Shown one piece after another: positions 8,558-16,306 of a stretch of DNA of 64,000 bases (its first letter is position 1; each line of letters starts with the position of its first letter). The translations under genes were made by a program, and so were the position numbers. The DNA is from Bradyrhizobium liaoningense (GTDB lineage: Bacteria; Pseudomonadota; Alphaproteobacteria; Rhizobiales; Xanthobacteraceae): contig NZ_JAFCJT010000006.1 of NCBI RefSeq assembly GCF_018130785.1, forward strand, positions 1-64,000, given 5' to 3'. A model generated the notes under the pieces. It was given only the letters and a program-made list of their open reading frames with translations. It searched no databases and had not been told where the DNA came from.

Positions 8558-9643
8558 ATGGCAGAAACATCCGATAAGGAGAGCAAGACAGAAGAGCCGA
8601 CCGAGAAGAAAGTCCGCGATGCGCTCGAACAGGGCAAAATCCCGGTCTCTCGGGAGGCTTCCATCTTCGCCTCCATGGCCGCGCTGATGGTGATCCAGGC
8701 GTTCCTGATCGGCCAGGGCGTGCAGCAATTGACGCCGACGCTGAAGAGCTTGCTCGACGATCCCGAAGGCTTTCCCCTCAGCAACGGTGCGGACGCGCGG
8801 AACCTGCTCACCGTGGTGGGGCTCGAGGCGCTGCGATTCCTGGTGCCGCTGGTCGTCATTCTGGCGGTGTTCGGCCTCGCCGCCTCACTCCTGCAAAACG
8901 CGCCGCGCCTGGTGCTGGAGCGCATCAAGCCGGACCTGTCTCGAATTTCCCCGATCAGCGGCTGGAGCCGATTGTTCGGAACGCAGGGCCTCATCGAGTT
9001 CGCCAAGTCGCTGTTCAAGCTTGCCTCGGTGACGGCCGTCGTCGCCTTCGTGCTGCGCTCGTCGGAAGCGAAGGCGTTCGAGGCGATGTACACCGATCCG
9101 GTCGCGCTGCCGGAGATGATTCTCAACATCGCGATGCGGATCGTCTCGGCGATCTGCATCGCCACCATCGTCCTGGTCGCGATCGATCTCGCCTGGGCGC
9201 GCTTCCACTGGCGGCGCGAGCTGCGCATGACCAAGCAGGAGATCAAGGACGAGCACAAGCAGGCGGAGGGCGATCCCCTGATCAAGGCGCGCCTGCGCTC
9301 GCTGGCGCGCGACCGCTCGCGCCAACGCATGATCGCGTCTGCCTCGCGCGCGACGCTGGTGATCGCGAACCCGACGCACTTCGCGATCGCGCTACGCTAC
9401 AAGCGCGAGGAAAATGCGGCTCCGCTCGTCGTCGCCAAGGGTATGGACGTGATCGCGCTGAAGATCCGCGAAGTCGCGGAGCAGAACCGGATCCCGGTGA
9501 TCGAGAACAAGGCGCTCGCGCGCGCGCTCTATGAGGCGGTTCAGGTCGACCAGGTGATTCCGGCGGAATTCTTCCGGCCGGTCGCCGAGATCATCTACTT
9601 CCTCCAGTCCAAGCAAGCGCCGCGGACCGAGAAGGTCCAGTAG
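8558..9643 (+). CDS. flhB: Flagellar export apparatus protein FlhB
   Basis: FlhB (361 residues) is the export-gate protein that switches substrate specificity from rod/hook to filament. The N-terminus is the polar KTEEPTEKKVRDALEQGKIP block. Four membrane segments follow between about residues 40 and 215, then the cytoplasmic domain with the autocleavage motif NPTH (Asn271-Pro272) in IANPTHFAIALRYKREENAAP. The switch is set with FliK, encoded at 23559. It is the last gene of the motA unit; a promoter element for flgB begins 26 bp after its stop. Confidence 0.97.
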   Translation: MAETSDKESKTEEPTEKKVRDALEQGKIPVSREASIFASMAALMVIQAFLIGQGVQQLTPTLKSLLDDPEGFPLSNGADARNLLTVVGLEALRFLVPLVVILAVFGLAASLLQNAPRLVLERIKPDLSRISPISGWSRLFGTQGLIEFAKSLFKLASVTAVVAFVLRSSEAKAFEAMYTDPVALPEMILNIAMRIVSAICIATIVLVAIDLAWARFHWRRELRMTKQEIKDEHKQAEGDPLIKARLRSLARDRSRQRMIASASRATLVIANPTHFAIALRYKREENAAPLVVAKGMDVIALKIREVAEQNRIPVIENKALARALYEAVQVDQVIPAEFFRPVAEIIYFLQSKQAPRTEKVQ

Positions 9644-9669
9644 ATTTCCGAGCATAGCGTCGGCTGCAT

Positions 9670-9698
9670 CAGCCTGACGAAAGCTTGCGGCCCTAAAC
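9670..9698 (+). promoter_or_regulatory. Flagellar promoter element upstream of flgB
   Basis: The half-sites CAGCCTGA (9670) and AAGCTTGC (9681) are 11 bp apart, with CTAAAC at 9693-9698 as the candidate -10. The distance to the GTG start of flgB is 30 bp, matching the other copies of this element. Confidence 0.6.
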
Positions 9699-9728
9699 TT
9701 CTTCTTAAGAAATCAGAACGGGGCTGTC

Positions 9729-10109
9729 GTGGGACCGCTTTATCTCTTCGAACTCGCATCGTCGCAGGCGCGGTATCTCGAGCTCCGCCAGTCGACCATT
9801 GCGACCAACGTCGCCAACGCCAATACGCCGGGCTTCAAGGCGCGCGACGTCGAGCCCTTCAACAAGGTGCTCGACGGCATGCCGGTCAGGCTTGCGACGA
9901 CGTCGCCCTCGCACATGCAATTGTCCGCGGCCGAGACCGACACGCGAAAGATCGCGAAGAAGGACAGCTGGGACGTGGTTCACTCCGGCAACTCCGTCAG
10001 CCTCGAGCAGGAAATGATCAAGGGCAGCGACGTCAGTCGCGACTACTCGATGAACTCGGCGGTCGTGCGGTCGTTTCACCGCATGCTGCTGTCGAGCGCG
10101 AAGACCTGA
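9729..10109 (+). CDS. flgB: Flagellar proximal rod protein FlgB
   Basis: FlgB (126 residues) is a proximal rod subunit in the periplasm, exported by the flagellar type III system. It shows the conserved N-terminal rod motif IATNVANANTPGFKARDVEPF and a C-terminal helical segment with NSAVVRSFHRMLLS. The start is GTG 9729. It opens the flgB-flgC-fliE-flgG-flgA-flgI unit and has its own promoter element directly upstream. Confidence 0.95.
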   Translation: MGPLYLFELASSQARYLELRQSTIATNVANANTPGFKARDVEPFNKVLDGMPVRLATTSPSHMQLSAAETDTRKIAKKDSWDVVHSGNSVSLEQEMIKGSDVSRDYSMNSAVVRSFHRMLLSSAKT

Positions 10110-10120
10110 GGTGAATTGAC

Positions 10121-10537
10121 ATGCTGGACTCACTGCAAGCGTCATTGACGGTCGCGAGCTCCGGGCTCGAAGCGCAGTCGACGCGCATGCGCATCGTCTC
10201 GGAAAACCTCGCCAACGCGACGTCGACGGGGCGCTCCGCCGGCGCCGATCCCTATCAGCGCAAGACCATCACCTTCGATGCTGCCATGGACCGCGTCTCG
10301 GGCGCGCAGCTTGCGAAGGTCAAGGAGATCGGGGTCGATACCACGCCGTACCGCGTGGAGTACGATCCGGGACACCCCGCCGCCGACAAGGCCGGCTACG
10401 TCAAGCTGCCGAACGTCAACATGATGATCGAGATGGCGGACATGCGCGAAGTCAACCGGTCCTATGAAGCCAATCTCCAGGTCGTGAAACAGGTGCGGTC
10501 GATGCTGGGCATGACCATCGACCTGCTGAGGAGCTGA
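10121..10537 (+). CDS. flgC: Flagellar proximal rod protein FlgC
   Basis: FlgC (138 residues) is a proximal rod subunit. The N-terminus carries the rod motif [16 protein letters not shown], and the C-terminus has the typical block [30 protein letters not shown]. It starts 11 bp after flgB and ends 2 bp before fliE. Confidence 0.96.
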   Translation: MLDSLQASLTVASSGLEAQSTRMRIVSENLANATSTGRSAGADPYQRKTITFDAAMDRVSGAQLAKVKEIGVDTTPYRVEYDPGHPAADKAGYVKLPNVNMMIEMADMREVNRSYEANLQVVKQVRSMLGMTIDLLRS

Positions 10538-10539
10538 CA

Positions 10540-10869
10540 ATGCTTGAAGCGATTTCATCCACCGCGATTTCCGCCGGGCAAGCGGCGAGCCGCGCAACCG
10601 AGGCGCAGGCCATCTCGCCCGCGGCGCCGTCCGCCATCCAGTCCACCGACGAGGTCGGGTTCGAATCGGTGATGAAGCAGGTGACGACGGACGCGATCGG
10701 AACGCTGAAGGCGGGCGAAGCGGCGTCGATCTCGGCGATGCAGGGCAAGGAATCGACGCGGAAGGTCGTGGAGGCGCTGATGTCGGCCGAGCAGGCCTTG
10801 CAGACTGCGGTCGCGGTTCGCGACAAGGTCGTGCAGGCCTATCAAGAAGTCGTTCGTATGTCGATTTGA
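10540..10869 (+). CDS. fliE: Flagellar hook-basal body protein FliE
   Basis: FliE (109 residues) is the adapter between the MS ring and the rod. The C-terminal half is characteristic: KVVEALMSAEQALQTAVAVR followed by KVVQAYQEVVRMSI. The N-terminal half is alanine- and serine-rich and poorly conserved, as in most FliE proteins. It lies between flgC (2 bp upstream) and flgG (17 bp downstream). Confidence 0.95.
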   Translation: MLEAISSTAISAGQAASRATEAQAISPAAPSAIQSTDEVGFESVMKQVTTDAIGTLKAGEAASISAMQGKESTRKVVEALMSAEQALQTAVAVRDKVVQAYQEVVRMSI

Positions 10870-10886
10870 TCTGAAGGAATGACGCT

Positions 10887-11675
10887 GTGAAATCGCTCGC
10901 CATTGCGGCCACGGGCATGAACGCCCAGCAGACCAACATCGAAGTCATCGCGAACAACATCGCCAACATCAACTCGACGTCGTACAAGCGGGCGCGTGCG
11001 GAATTCACCGATCTGTTCTACCAGATGGACCGCATGCAGGGCGTCGCGAACGTCAACGGCTCGTCGCCGATCCCAGAAGGCTCCAATCTCGGCCTCGGCG
11101 TCAAGTCCGCGGCCATCCGCAAGCTGCACATCCAGGGCGCGCTCACGCAGACCGGCAACCCCTACGACCTCGCGATCAACGGCCGCGGCTGGTTTCAGGT
11201 GCTCGGTCCGAACAACGAGGTGCAATACACCCGCGCGGGCTCTTTCAACACCAATGCCAACGGCCAGCTCGTCACCATCGACGGCTATCTGCTGGATCCC
11301 GCGATCACGGTGCCGCAGGGAACGGTTCAGGTCACGGTCAACCAGACCGGACAGGTGTTTGCCAAGCTGGACACCGAAATAAACCCGCGGCAGATCGGCC
11401 AGCTCAACCTCGCCAATTTCGCCAACGAAGCGGGGCTCGAGCCGCTGGGCAGCAACCTCTATCGCGAAACGACGGCGTCCGGCACGCCGGTCGTCGGCCT
11501 GCCGGGCGATTCCGGCTACGGCAAGATCAACCAGCAATATCTCGAAGCCTCGAACGTCGACCCGGTGAAGGAAATCACCGAGTTGATCTCGGCGCAGCGT
11601 GCCTACGAAATGAATGCCAAGGTCATCCAGGCCTCGGATGAAATGGCCTCGACGGTCTCGAAGGGCATGCGCTAG
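10887..11675 (+). CDS. flgG: Flagellar distal rod protein FlgG
   Basis: FlgG (262 residues) forms the distal rod that crosses the P and L rings. It carries the rod motif [21 protein letters not shown], the FlgG-specific loop region [20 protein letters not shown], and the C-terminal [26 protein letters not shown]. The start is GTG 10887 with AAGGA upstream. A short 13-bp gap separates it from flgA. Confidence 0.97.
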   Translation: MKSLAIAATGMNAQQTNIEVIANNIANINSTSYKRARAEFTDLFYQMDRMQGVANVNGSSPIPEGSNLGLGVKSAAIRKLHIQGALTQTGNPYDLAINGRGWFQVLGPNNEVQYTRAGSFNTNANGQLVTIDGYLLDPAITVPQGTVQVTVNQTGQVFAKLDTEINPRQIGQLNLANFANEAGLEPLGSNLYRETTASGTPVVGLPGDSGYGKINQQYLEASNVDPVKEITELISAQRAYEMNAKVIQASDEMASTVSKGMR

Positions 11676-11688
11676 TTCCGGTGTCTCG

Positions 11689-12165
11689 ATGTTGAACAGG
11701 GTGGGCTTGATGGTGCGCGGGTTGGCCGCCGTGCTGCTGGTTCTCGTCTCGGCGCGCGTCGCCGCGGCCGAGGAGAAGCGGCTTCCCGTGCCGGCCGTGT
11801 CGATCCGCGCCGGCGAGCTGATCCGGGACGACATGATCACGGAACGCGCCTTCTCGCCGAACGTGCTCGGCGTTGCCATGTTCATCGAGGGACGCCAGGT
11901 CCTGGTCGGACGCATGGCGCGGCGCACGCTGCTGCCGGGCCAGCCGATTCCGACCAATTCGGTGGAGGATCCCTGGACCATCGCCCGCGGCGCCATGGTC
12001 AAGGTCGTGGTGGAAGACAGTGGCCTGTCGATCGTCACTTACGGCGCGGCGATGCAGTCGGGTGCGGCCGGCGCGCTCATCCCGGTGCGAAACACCGACA
12101 CCGGCGTGATCATCAGGGGCGTCGTCCAGCCGGACGGCACCGTCAAGGTCGTGGATGGATCATGA
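11689..12165 (+). CDS. flgA: Flagellar P-ring assembly chaperone FlgA
   Basis: FlgA is a periplasmic chaperone for P-ring assembly. The product is 158 residues from ATG 11689, with a signal peptide (MVRGLAAVLLVLVSARVAAA) followed by the SAF-like domain: VSIRAGELIRDDMI, GRMARRTLLPGQPIPTNSVE and GAMVKVVVEDSGLSI. It ends GVVQPDGTVKVVDGS, the usual C-terminus of the family. The longer open frame beginning at 11614 would read through the end of flgG and lacks a signal sequence at its N-terminus. The stop overlaps flgI by 4 bp. Confidence 0.93.
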   Translation: MLNRVGLMVRGLAAVLLVLVSARVAAAEEKRLPVPAVSIRAGELIRDDMITERAFSPNVLGVAMFIEGRQVLVGRMARRTLLPGQPIPTNSVEDPWTIARGAMVKVVVEDSGLSIVTYGAAMQSGAAGALIPVRNTDTGVIIRGVVQPDGTVKVVDGS

Positions 12166-13292
12166 CCAGAGTCCTGCTTGCGCTCGTCCTCCTCGTTTCC
12201 GCCGCCAGCGCCCAGGCCGCCGTCCGCATCAAGGACATCGCGGACATCAAGGGATTGCGCGAAAACCAGATCGTCGGCTACGGCCTCGTCATCGGCCTGA
12301 ACGGCACCGGCGACACGCTCCGCAACGCTCCGTTCACGGAACAGTCCCTGCAATCGATGCTCGAGAACATGGGCATCAACGTCAGGAACGAGACCACGAG
12401 CACCAACAATCCCCCGCGTCCGACGACGCTGCGCACACGCAACGTCGCAGCCGTCATGGTGACCGCGGATTTGGCACCCTCGATCGGGGCGGGCGAGCGC
12501 ATGGACGTGACCGTATCGTCGCTCGGCGATGCGACCTCGCTGCTCGGCGGCACGCTGGTGATGACGTCGCTGCGGGCGGCGGACGGCGCGGTCTATGCGG
12601 TGGCGCAAGGCGCGATCACGGTCGCCGGTTACAGTGTGGGAGGGCAGGCGCAGAACGTCAGCCAGGGCACGCCGACCGCGGGCCGCATCCCGAACGGTGC
12701 GCTGGTCGAGCGCGAGGTGCAGGGAAGTCTCCACGAAATGGAGTTCCTGGTGCTGGAGCTCAAGAATCCTGATTTCGTCACCGCGACACGCATCCTCGAC
12801 GCCATCAACCGTTACGCCGGTGGCCGCTACCGCGCGCAGATCGCCTTCGAGCGCGACTACCGCACCATCGTGCTGTCGAAGCCGCGCCATATCGGCCCCG
12901 TCCGCTTCCTGGCCGAAATCGGCGAGCTGACTGTCGAGCCGGACACGCCGGCCCGAGTGGTGATCAACGAGCGGACCGGCACGGTGGTGATCGGGCGCGA
13001 CGTGCGCATATCGACCGTTGCCGTGACGCACGGCAATTTGACGGTTCGTGTCACCGAGCTTCCCGTGGTGTCGCAGCCGGCGCCGTTCTCGCAAGGGCAG
13101 ACCGTGGTCGTTCCCCAGACCATCGTCGAAGCCAACGAGGCCGGATCGCAGGTGGCGATCCTGAGCGGCGTCGACCTCCAGCGCCTGGTCCGCGGGCTGA
13201 ACCAGATCGGCCTGAAGCCGTCGGGCATCATCGCGATCCTCCAGGCGATCAAAACGGCCGGCGCGCTCCAGGCCGACGTCATCGTGCAGTGA
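12162..13292 (+). CDS. flgI: Flagellar P-ring protein FlgI
   Basis: FlgI (376 residues) builds the periplasmic P ring. A signal peptide (LLALVLLVSAASAQA) is followed by the typical RIKDIADIKGLRENQIVGYG and by VVIGLNGTGDTL-like sequence. The C-terminus LQRLVRGLNQIGLKPSGIIA is a strong family signature. It overlaps flgA by 4 bp. A separate promoter element (13298-13326) begins just 6 bp after its stop, so motE and downstream genes may be transcribed on their own. Confidence 0.97.
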   Translation: MTRVLLALVLLVSAASAQAAVRIKDIADIKGLRENQIVGYGLVIGLNGTGDTLRNAPFTEQSLQSMLENMGINVRNETTSTNNPPRPTTLRTRNVAAVMVTADLAPSIGAGERMDVTVSSLGDATSLLGGTLVMTSLRAADGAVYAVAQGAITVAGYSVGGQAQNVSQGTPTAGRIPNGALVEREVQGSLHEMEFLVLELKNPDFVTATRILDAINRYAGGRYRAQIAFERDYRTIVLSKPRHIGPVRFLAEIGELTVEPDTPARVVINERTGTVVIGRDVRISTVAVTHGNLTVRVTELPVVSQPAPFSQGQTVVVPQTIVEANEAGSQVAILSGVDLQRLVRGLNQIGLKPSGIIAILQAIKTAGALQADVIVQ

Positions 13293-13297
13293 TGCAC

Positions 13298-13326
13298 AAG
13301 CGTCGTGCAAGCTTGGTCGCTCAATG
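13298..13326 (+). promoter_or_regulatory. Flagellar promoter element upstream of motE
   Basis: AAGCGTCG (13298) and AAGCTTGG (13309) form an 11-bp direct repeat, one of the clearest copies in the locus. CTCAAT (13320-13325) occupies the candidate -10 position. It lies 34 bp before the ATG at 13360 and argues against the alternative upstream start at 13324, which would fall inside the element. Confidence 0.6.
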
Positions 13327-13359
13327 CTCAGGTCTCGACCGAGAATCGCACGCGGCCCG

Positions 13360-14130
13360 ATGCTGAAGCTGGATCACAAAGCCATACTCCTCCTCCTGGT
13401 CGCGGCCTGCGCGCTCGGATGCGCTTCGCCCGTTCTGGCGCTGGAGGAGGCCAAGCCGTCAAAGCCGCTCAACCTGCTGTCCTTTGCGCGTGCCCGCGCG
13501 CCTGGATCGCAGAAGCCGTATCCGCCGGCCTCGCCGATCCCGGGCGACAATGCGCCGATCCGGGCGACGGCGTGGGCCGCCGAAGACTCCGGACCCGCAA
13601 TCACCGGTGCCGTGCCTGCTCCCGAGAAGCCTGCGCCGGCGCCCGCAGTGGCGCCCGTGCGCCCGGCCAAGCCCGGCAGTGTCACGGCGGCTCCGAAGCC
13701 CGCGCCGGCGCAGGCTGCGGTACCTCCGGACAATGAGGTCGCCCTGTTCTGTAGCAACGTTGCCGACCCCGCCGTCGATGCGCGGCTGGCCTGGCAGCTC
13801 AAGGAACTGGAGAAGGCCGAGACCCAGCTCCGGGAGCGGATCGCCGAGGTCGAGGCCAAGCGCGCCGAATACGAGAAGTGGATGGCGCTGCGCGACGATT
13901 TCCTGAAGAAGGCCGAAGCGAGCGTCGTCGAGATCTATTCGCGCATGAAGCCGGATGCCGCGGCGACCCAGATCGCCGGGATGGCGGACGAGACCGCCGC
14001 CGCCGTGCTCGCAAAACTCAGCCCGAGGAGCTCGAGCGCGATCTTCAACGAGATGGATACGGCACGCGCGGCACACCTTGCCGATCTGCTCGGCGGAATG
14101 CGTCGCGTGGATGACGGAAAGACCAAATAG
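13360..14130 (+). CDS. motE: MotE-type periplasmic motility chaperone
   Basis: The 256-residue product has an N-terminal signal peptide (MLKLDHKAILLLLVAACALG) and a long proline/alanine-rich linker to about residue 120. A coiled coil follows (LAWQLKELEKAETQLRERIA with EVEAKRAEYEKWMALRDDFL), then a C-terminal MgtE-N-like domain with YSRMKPDAAATQIAGM and LAKLSPRSSSAIFNEMD. This layout and the position between flgI and flgH match MotE of Sinorhizobium, which stabilises the periplasmic motor protein MotC; motC is at 22369. ATG 13360 gives the signal peptide directly and fits the promoter position. An in-frame start at 13324 is possible but less likely. Confidence 0.82.
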   Translation: MLKLDHKAILLLLVAACALGCASPVLALEEAKPSKPLNLLSFARARAPGSQKPYPPASPIPGDNAPIRATAWAAEDSGPAITGAVPAPEKPAPAPAVAPVRPAKPGSVTAAPKPAPAQAAVPPDNEVALFCSNVADPAVDARLAWQLKELEKAETQLRERIAEVEAKRAEYEKWMALRDDFLKKAEASVVEIYSRMKPDAAATQIAGMADETAAAVLAKLSPRSSSAIFNEMDTARAAHLADLLGGMRRVDDGKTK

Positions 14131-14826
14131 ATGAAGAATCTGATCCTCATCCTGTCGCTGTTATCGCTTGCCGGATGCGTCAATGATCCTGCCGAGGTCC
14201 TGACCGGTCCGCGATTGTCGCCGGTCGGTAGCGGCCTGCGGACGCAGGCCGATCCGATTCCCGTGACGCCCCGCCTGCGCTCGCCCGTCAGCTATCGCTC
14301 GACCTGGGACGACGGCACCGATCTCTACCGTGACCCCCGCGCCCGGCGCACCGGCGACGTCGTGACAGTGATCATCTCCATGCAGGACAAGGCCAAGCTC
14401 GACAACAAGACCGACCGCTCGCGCGATTCGCAGATCAAGTTCGGGCTGGACTGGCTGATGGACGTCGCCGGATGGCAGGACAAGGGCCAGACCAACGCCA
14501 ATCTCAGCACCAACACCCAGATCAAGGGCAACGGCCAGATCGACCGCACCGAGGACATCAAGCTGTCGATCGCAGCCATCGTCACCGACGTGCTGCCGAA
14601 CGGCAATATGATGATCAGCGGCTCGCAGGAGTTCAGGGTCAATACCGAGATGCGCGTGCTCAACGTCGGCGGCATCGTGCGTCCGCGCGATATATCGCGC
14701 ACCAACACGATCTCCTACGAGAAGATCGCCGAGGCACGCGTCTCCTATGGTGGTCGCGGAAATCTGTCTGACGTACAGCAGCCTGGATGGGGACATCGGA
14801 TCTATGACGCCGTGGCACCATTCTGA
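14131..14826 (+). CDS. flgH: Flagellar L-ring lipoprotein FlgH
   Basis: FlgH (231 residues) forms the outer-membrane L ring. The N-terminus has a lipoprotein signal with lipobox LAGC (Cys16). Typical family sequence follows: RDPRARRTGDVVTVIISMQD, NGNMMISGSQEFRVNTEMRV, VGGIVRPRDISRTNTISYEK and the C-terminal GWGHRIYDAVAPF. It starts immediately after the motE stop codon. Confidence 0.97.
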   Translation: MKNLILILSLLSLAGCVNDPAEVLTGPRLSPVGSGLRTQADPIPVTPRLRSPVSYRSTWDDGTDLYRDPRARRTGDVVTVIISMQDKAKLDNKTDRSRDSQIKFGLDWLMDVAGWQDKGQTNANLSTNTQIKGNGQIDRTEDIKLSIAAIVTDVLPNGNMMISGSQEFRVNTEMRVLNVGGIVRPRDISRTNTISYEKIAEARVSYGGRGNLSDVQQPGWGHRIYDAVAPF

Positions 14827-14865
14827 GAGTCGCGCCGGCCGAGCCGCGCCGCGAGGGCAGGGGAC

Positions 14866-15312
14866 GTGATGCGCCTGATTGCGGCCATTGTGGTGCTGAC
14901 CCTGATTGCGATCGGCGCGGGCGCGGTTGCCGGCCTGCATCTGTTCGCGGCCGCGGAGCGCGTCGTCGACGCGAAGAAGAGCGCCATGCCGCCGCCCCTT
15001 GCCACGAGCTACGCCGGCAGCGCACGGCTGAGAAAGCTGTCCCCGATCGTGACCAATCTCGCCGCGCCGGCCAACAACTGGGCCCGTGTCGAAGCCTCCA
15101 TGGTGACCGAGAGCATGAGCGACGAGGATGCCGGCATCCTGGCCGCCCATATCAGCGAGGACATCGTGACCTATCTGCGGTCGGCATCGGTTGGCCAGTT
15201 CGAGGGATCGCGCGGGCTTCAGCATCTGCGCGACGACCTGACGGAGCGCGCCAATATCCGCTCGTCTGGCAAGATCCGCGAATTGATCATTGAGACGTTG
15301 GTGATTCAGTGA
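14866..15312 (+). CDS. fliL: Flagellar basal body-associated protein FliL
   Basis: The 148-residue protein has one N-terminal membrane segment (LIAAIVVLTLIAIGAGAVAG) and a periplasmic domain ending HLRDDLTERANIRSSGKIRE-LIIETLVIQ, typical of FliL, which surrounds the stator and supports torque. Starts at GTG 14866 and ATG 14869 are adjacent and in frame; GAGGGCAGGGG precedes both. Its stop overlaps the GTG start of fliP by 4 bp. Confidence 0.9.
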   Translation: MMRLIAAIVVLTLIAIGAGAVAGLHLFAAAERVVDAKKSAMPPPLATSYAGSARLRKLSPIVTNLAAPANNWARVEASMVTESMSDEDAGILAAHISEDIVTYLRSASVGQFEGSRGLQHLRDDLTERANIRSSGKIRELIIETLVIQ

Positions 15313-16049
15313 GAGTGAGAGTCCTGCTGCTCGCGTTGGTTCTGGTCGTGCTGCCCGAGGTGGCGCTGGCCCAGATTCCGGACCTCAATTCGCTGCTGCC
15401 GCCGGGCAACGGCTCCACCAGCGGCCGCATCATCCAGCTGATGGCGGTGATCACGGTGCTGTCGGTGGCGCCGGGACTGCTGATCATGGTGACGAGCTTC
15501 ACGCGATTTGCGGTGGCGCTGTCGTTCCTGCGCTCCGGTCTCGGCCTTCAGACCACGCCGGCCAATCTGGTGCTGATCAGCCTCGCGCTGTTCATGACTT
15601 TCTACGTGATGGCGCCGACCTTCGACCGCGCCTGGGAAACCGGCGTCCAGCCGCTGATGAAGAACGAGATCTCGGAGGAAGAGGCCTATCTGAAGATCAC
15701 GGACCCGTTCCGCGAATTCATGCTGGCCCATGTCCGCGACAAGGATCTCCAGACCTTCGAGGCGCTGGCCGCGGAGAGCTTCCGCAAGAAATTCGACGAC
15801 AAGCGCATCGACATGCGCGTCATCATTCCGGCCTTCATGATCTCCGAGCTCAGGCGGTCGTTCGAGATCGGATTCCTCATCATCCTGCCGTTCCTCGTCA
15901 TCGACATGATCGTGGCGACGCTGACCATGTCGATGGGCATGATGATGATGCCGCCGACGATCCTCGCGCTGCCGTTCAAGATGCTGTTCTTCGTGCTGAT
16001 CGACGGCTGGAACCTGCTGGCCTCTGGCCTGGTGCGGTCGTTCTCGTAA
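15309..16049 (+). CDS. fliP: Flagellar export gate protein FliP
   Basis: FliP (246 residues) is a core subunit of the export gate. A cleavable signal sequence (LLLALVLVVLPEVALA) is followed by family motifs LSVAPGLLIMVTSFTRFAVA, RSGLGLQTTPANLVLISLAL and the C-terminal SMGMMMMPPTILALPFKMLF. The start is GTG 15309, overlapping fliL. It ends the motE-flgH-fliL-fliP unit. A short stem, AAGCGGC/GCCGCTT (16048-16068), overlaps its stop codon and could mark the transcript end, though no T-run follows. FliO is not found next to it. Confidence 0.96.
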   Translation: MRVRVLLLALVLVVLPEVALAQIPDLNSLLPPGNGSTSGRIIQLMAVITVLSVAPGLLIMVTSFTRFAVALSFLRSGLGLQTTPANLVLISLALFMTFYVMAPTFDRAWETGVQPLMKNEISEEEAYLKITDPFREFMLAHVRDKDLQTFEALAAESFRKKFDDKRIDMRVIIPAFMISELRRSFEIGFLIILPFLVIDMIVATLTMSMGMMMMPPTILALPFKMLFFVLIDGWNLLASGLVRSFS

Positions 16050-16068
16050 GCGGCGCACTAGGCCGCTT

Positions 16069-16120
16069 ATGGTTAGCAAGAAGTGCCGACTTATGGTTAG
16101 CATAGGCTAATGTTAACCAT
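16069..16120. promoter_or_regulatory. Cluster of CtrA-like half-sites upstream of flagellin 1
   Basis: ATGGTTAG occurs at 16069-16076 and 16093-16100 inside a 13-base direct repeat CTTATGGTTAGCA (16066-16078 and 16090-16102). TTAACCAT, which equals the half-site described for CtrA in alphaproteobacteria, lies at 16113-16120 on the other strand. ATGGTTAG is one base from its reverse complement. CtrA binding is inference from the motif alone. No similar cluster is seen upstream of the second flagellin gene. Confidence 0.4.
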
Positions 16121-16151
16121 CTGATATTGCTACGAAATTCAAGCCGATCTT

Positions 16152-16183
16152 AATCCGGACGCAAGATTCGGCGTGCTAGCAAT
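16152..16183 (+). promoter_or_regulatory. Flagellar promoter element upstream of flagellin 1
   Basis: CAAGATTCGGCGTGCTAGC (16162-16180) matches the downstream half-site and the CTA triplet of the element, with one extra base in the spacer. The upstream half-site (AATCCGGA, 16152) is poorly conserved. The distance to the start codon is about 124 bp, nearly the same as for flagellin 2, because of the long structured leader. Confidence 0.45.
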
Positions 16184-16217
16184 GCGGCACGGCGGGTTGG
16201 ACCCCAGCCACATCAGT

Positions 16218-16301
16218 CCAAAGGCATGATGCCGCCCCTCCGTACCGGTGAAAGCCCGGTATGTCCCCTCGTGAAAATGTAACGCGTACATAAAGGGACA
16301 T
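16218..16301 (+). promoter_or_regulatory. Structured 5' leader of flagellin 1 mRNA
   Basis: The leader starts with CCAAAGGCATGATGCCGCCC (16218-16237). A hairpin follows, TACCGG (16243-16248) with CCGGTA (16256-16261), loop TGAAAGC. ATGTCCC at 16261-16267 is perfectly complementary to GGGACAT at 16295-16301, which contains the probable Shine-Dalgarno 8 bases before the ATG. The same blocks occur in the same order before flagellin 2, while the sequence between the last two arms (16268-16294) is unrelated. This suggests an RNA that can hide the ribosome binding site. FlbT (29684) is a candidate binder. It may correspond to the Rfam flg-Rhizobiales motif, which I cannot check. Confidence 0.65.
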
Positions 16302-16306
16302 TCGCA

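Noticed and set aside
16187..16202. Possible sigma-54 promoter (CGGCACGGCGGGTTGG) upstream of flagellin 1
   Set aside because: The -24 and -12 parts are one base too far apart and the -12 element lacks GC. No such sequence occurs before flagellin 2.
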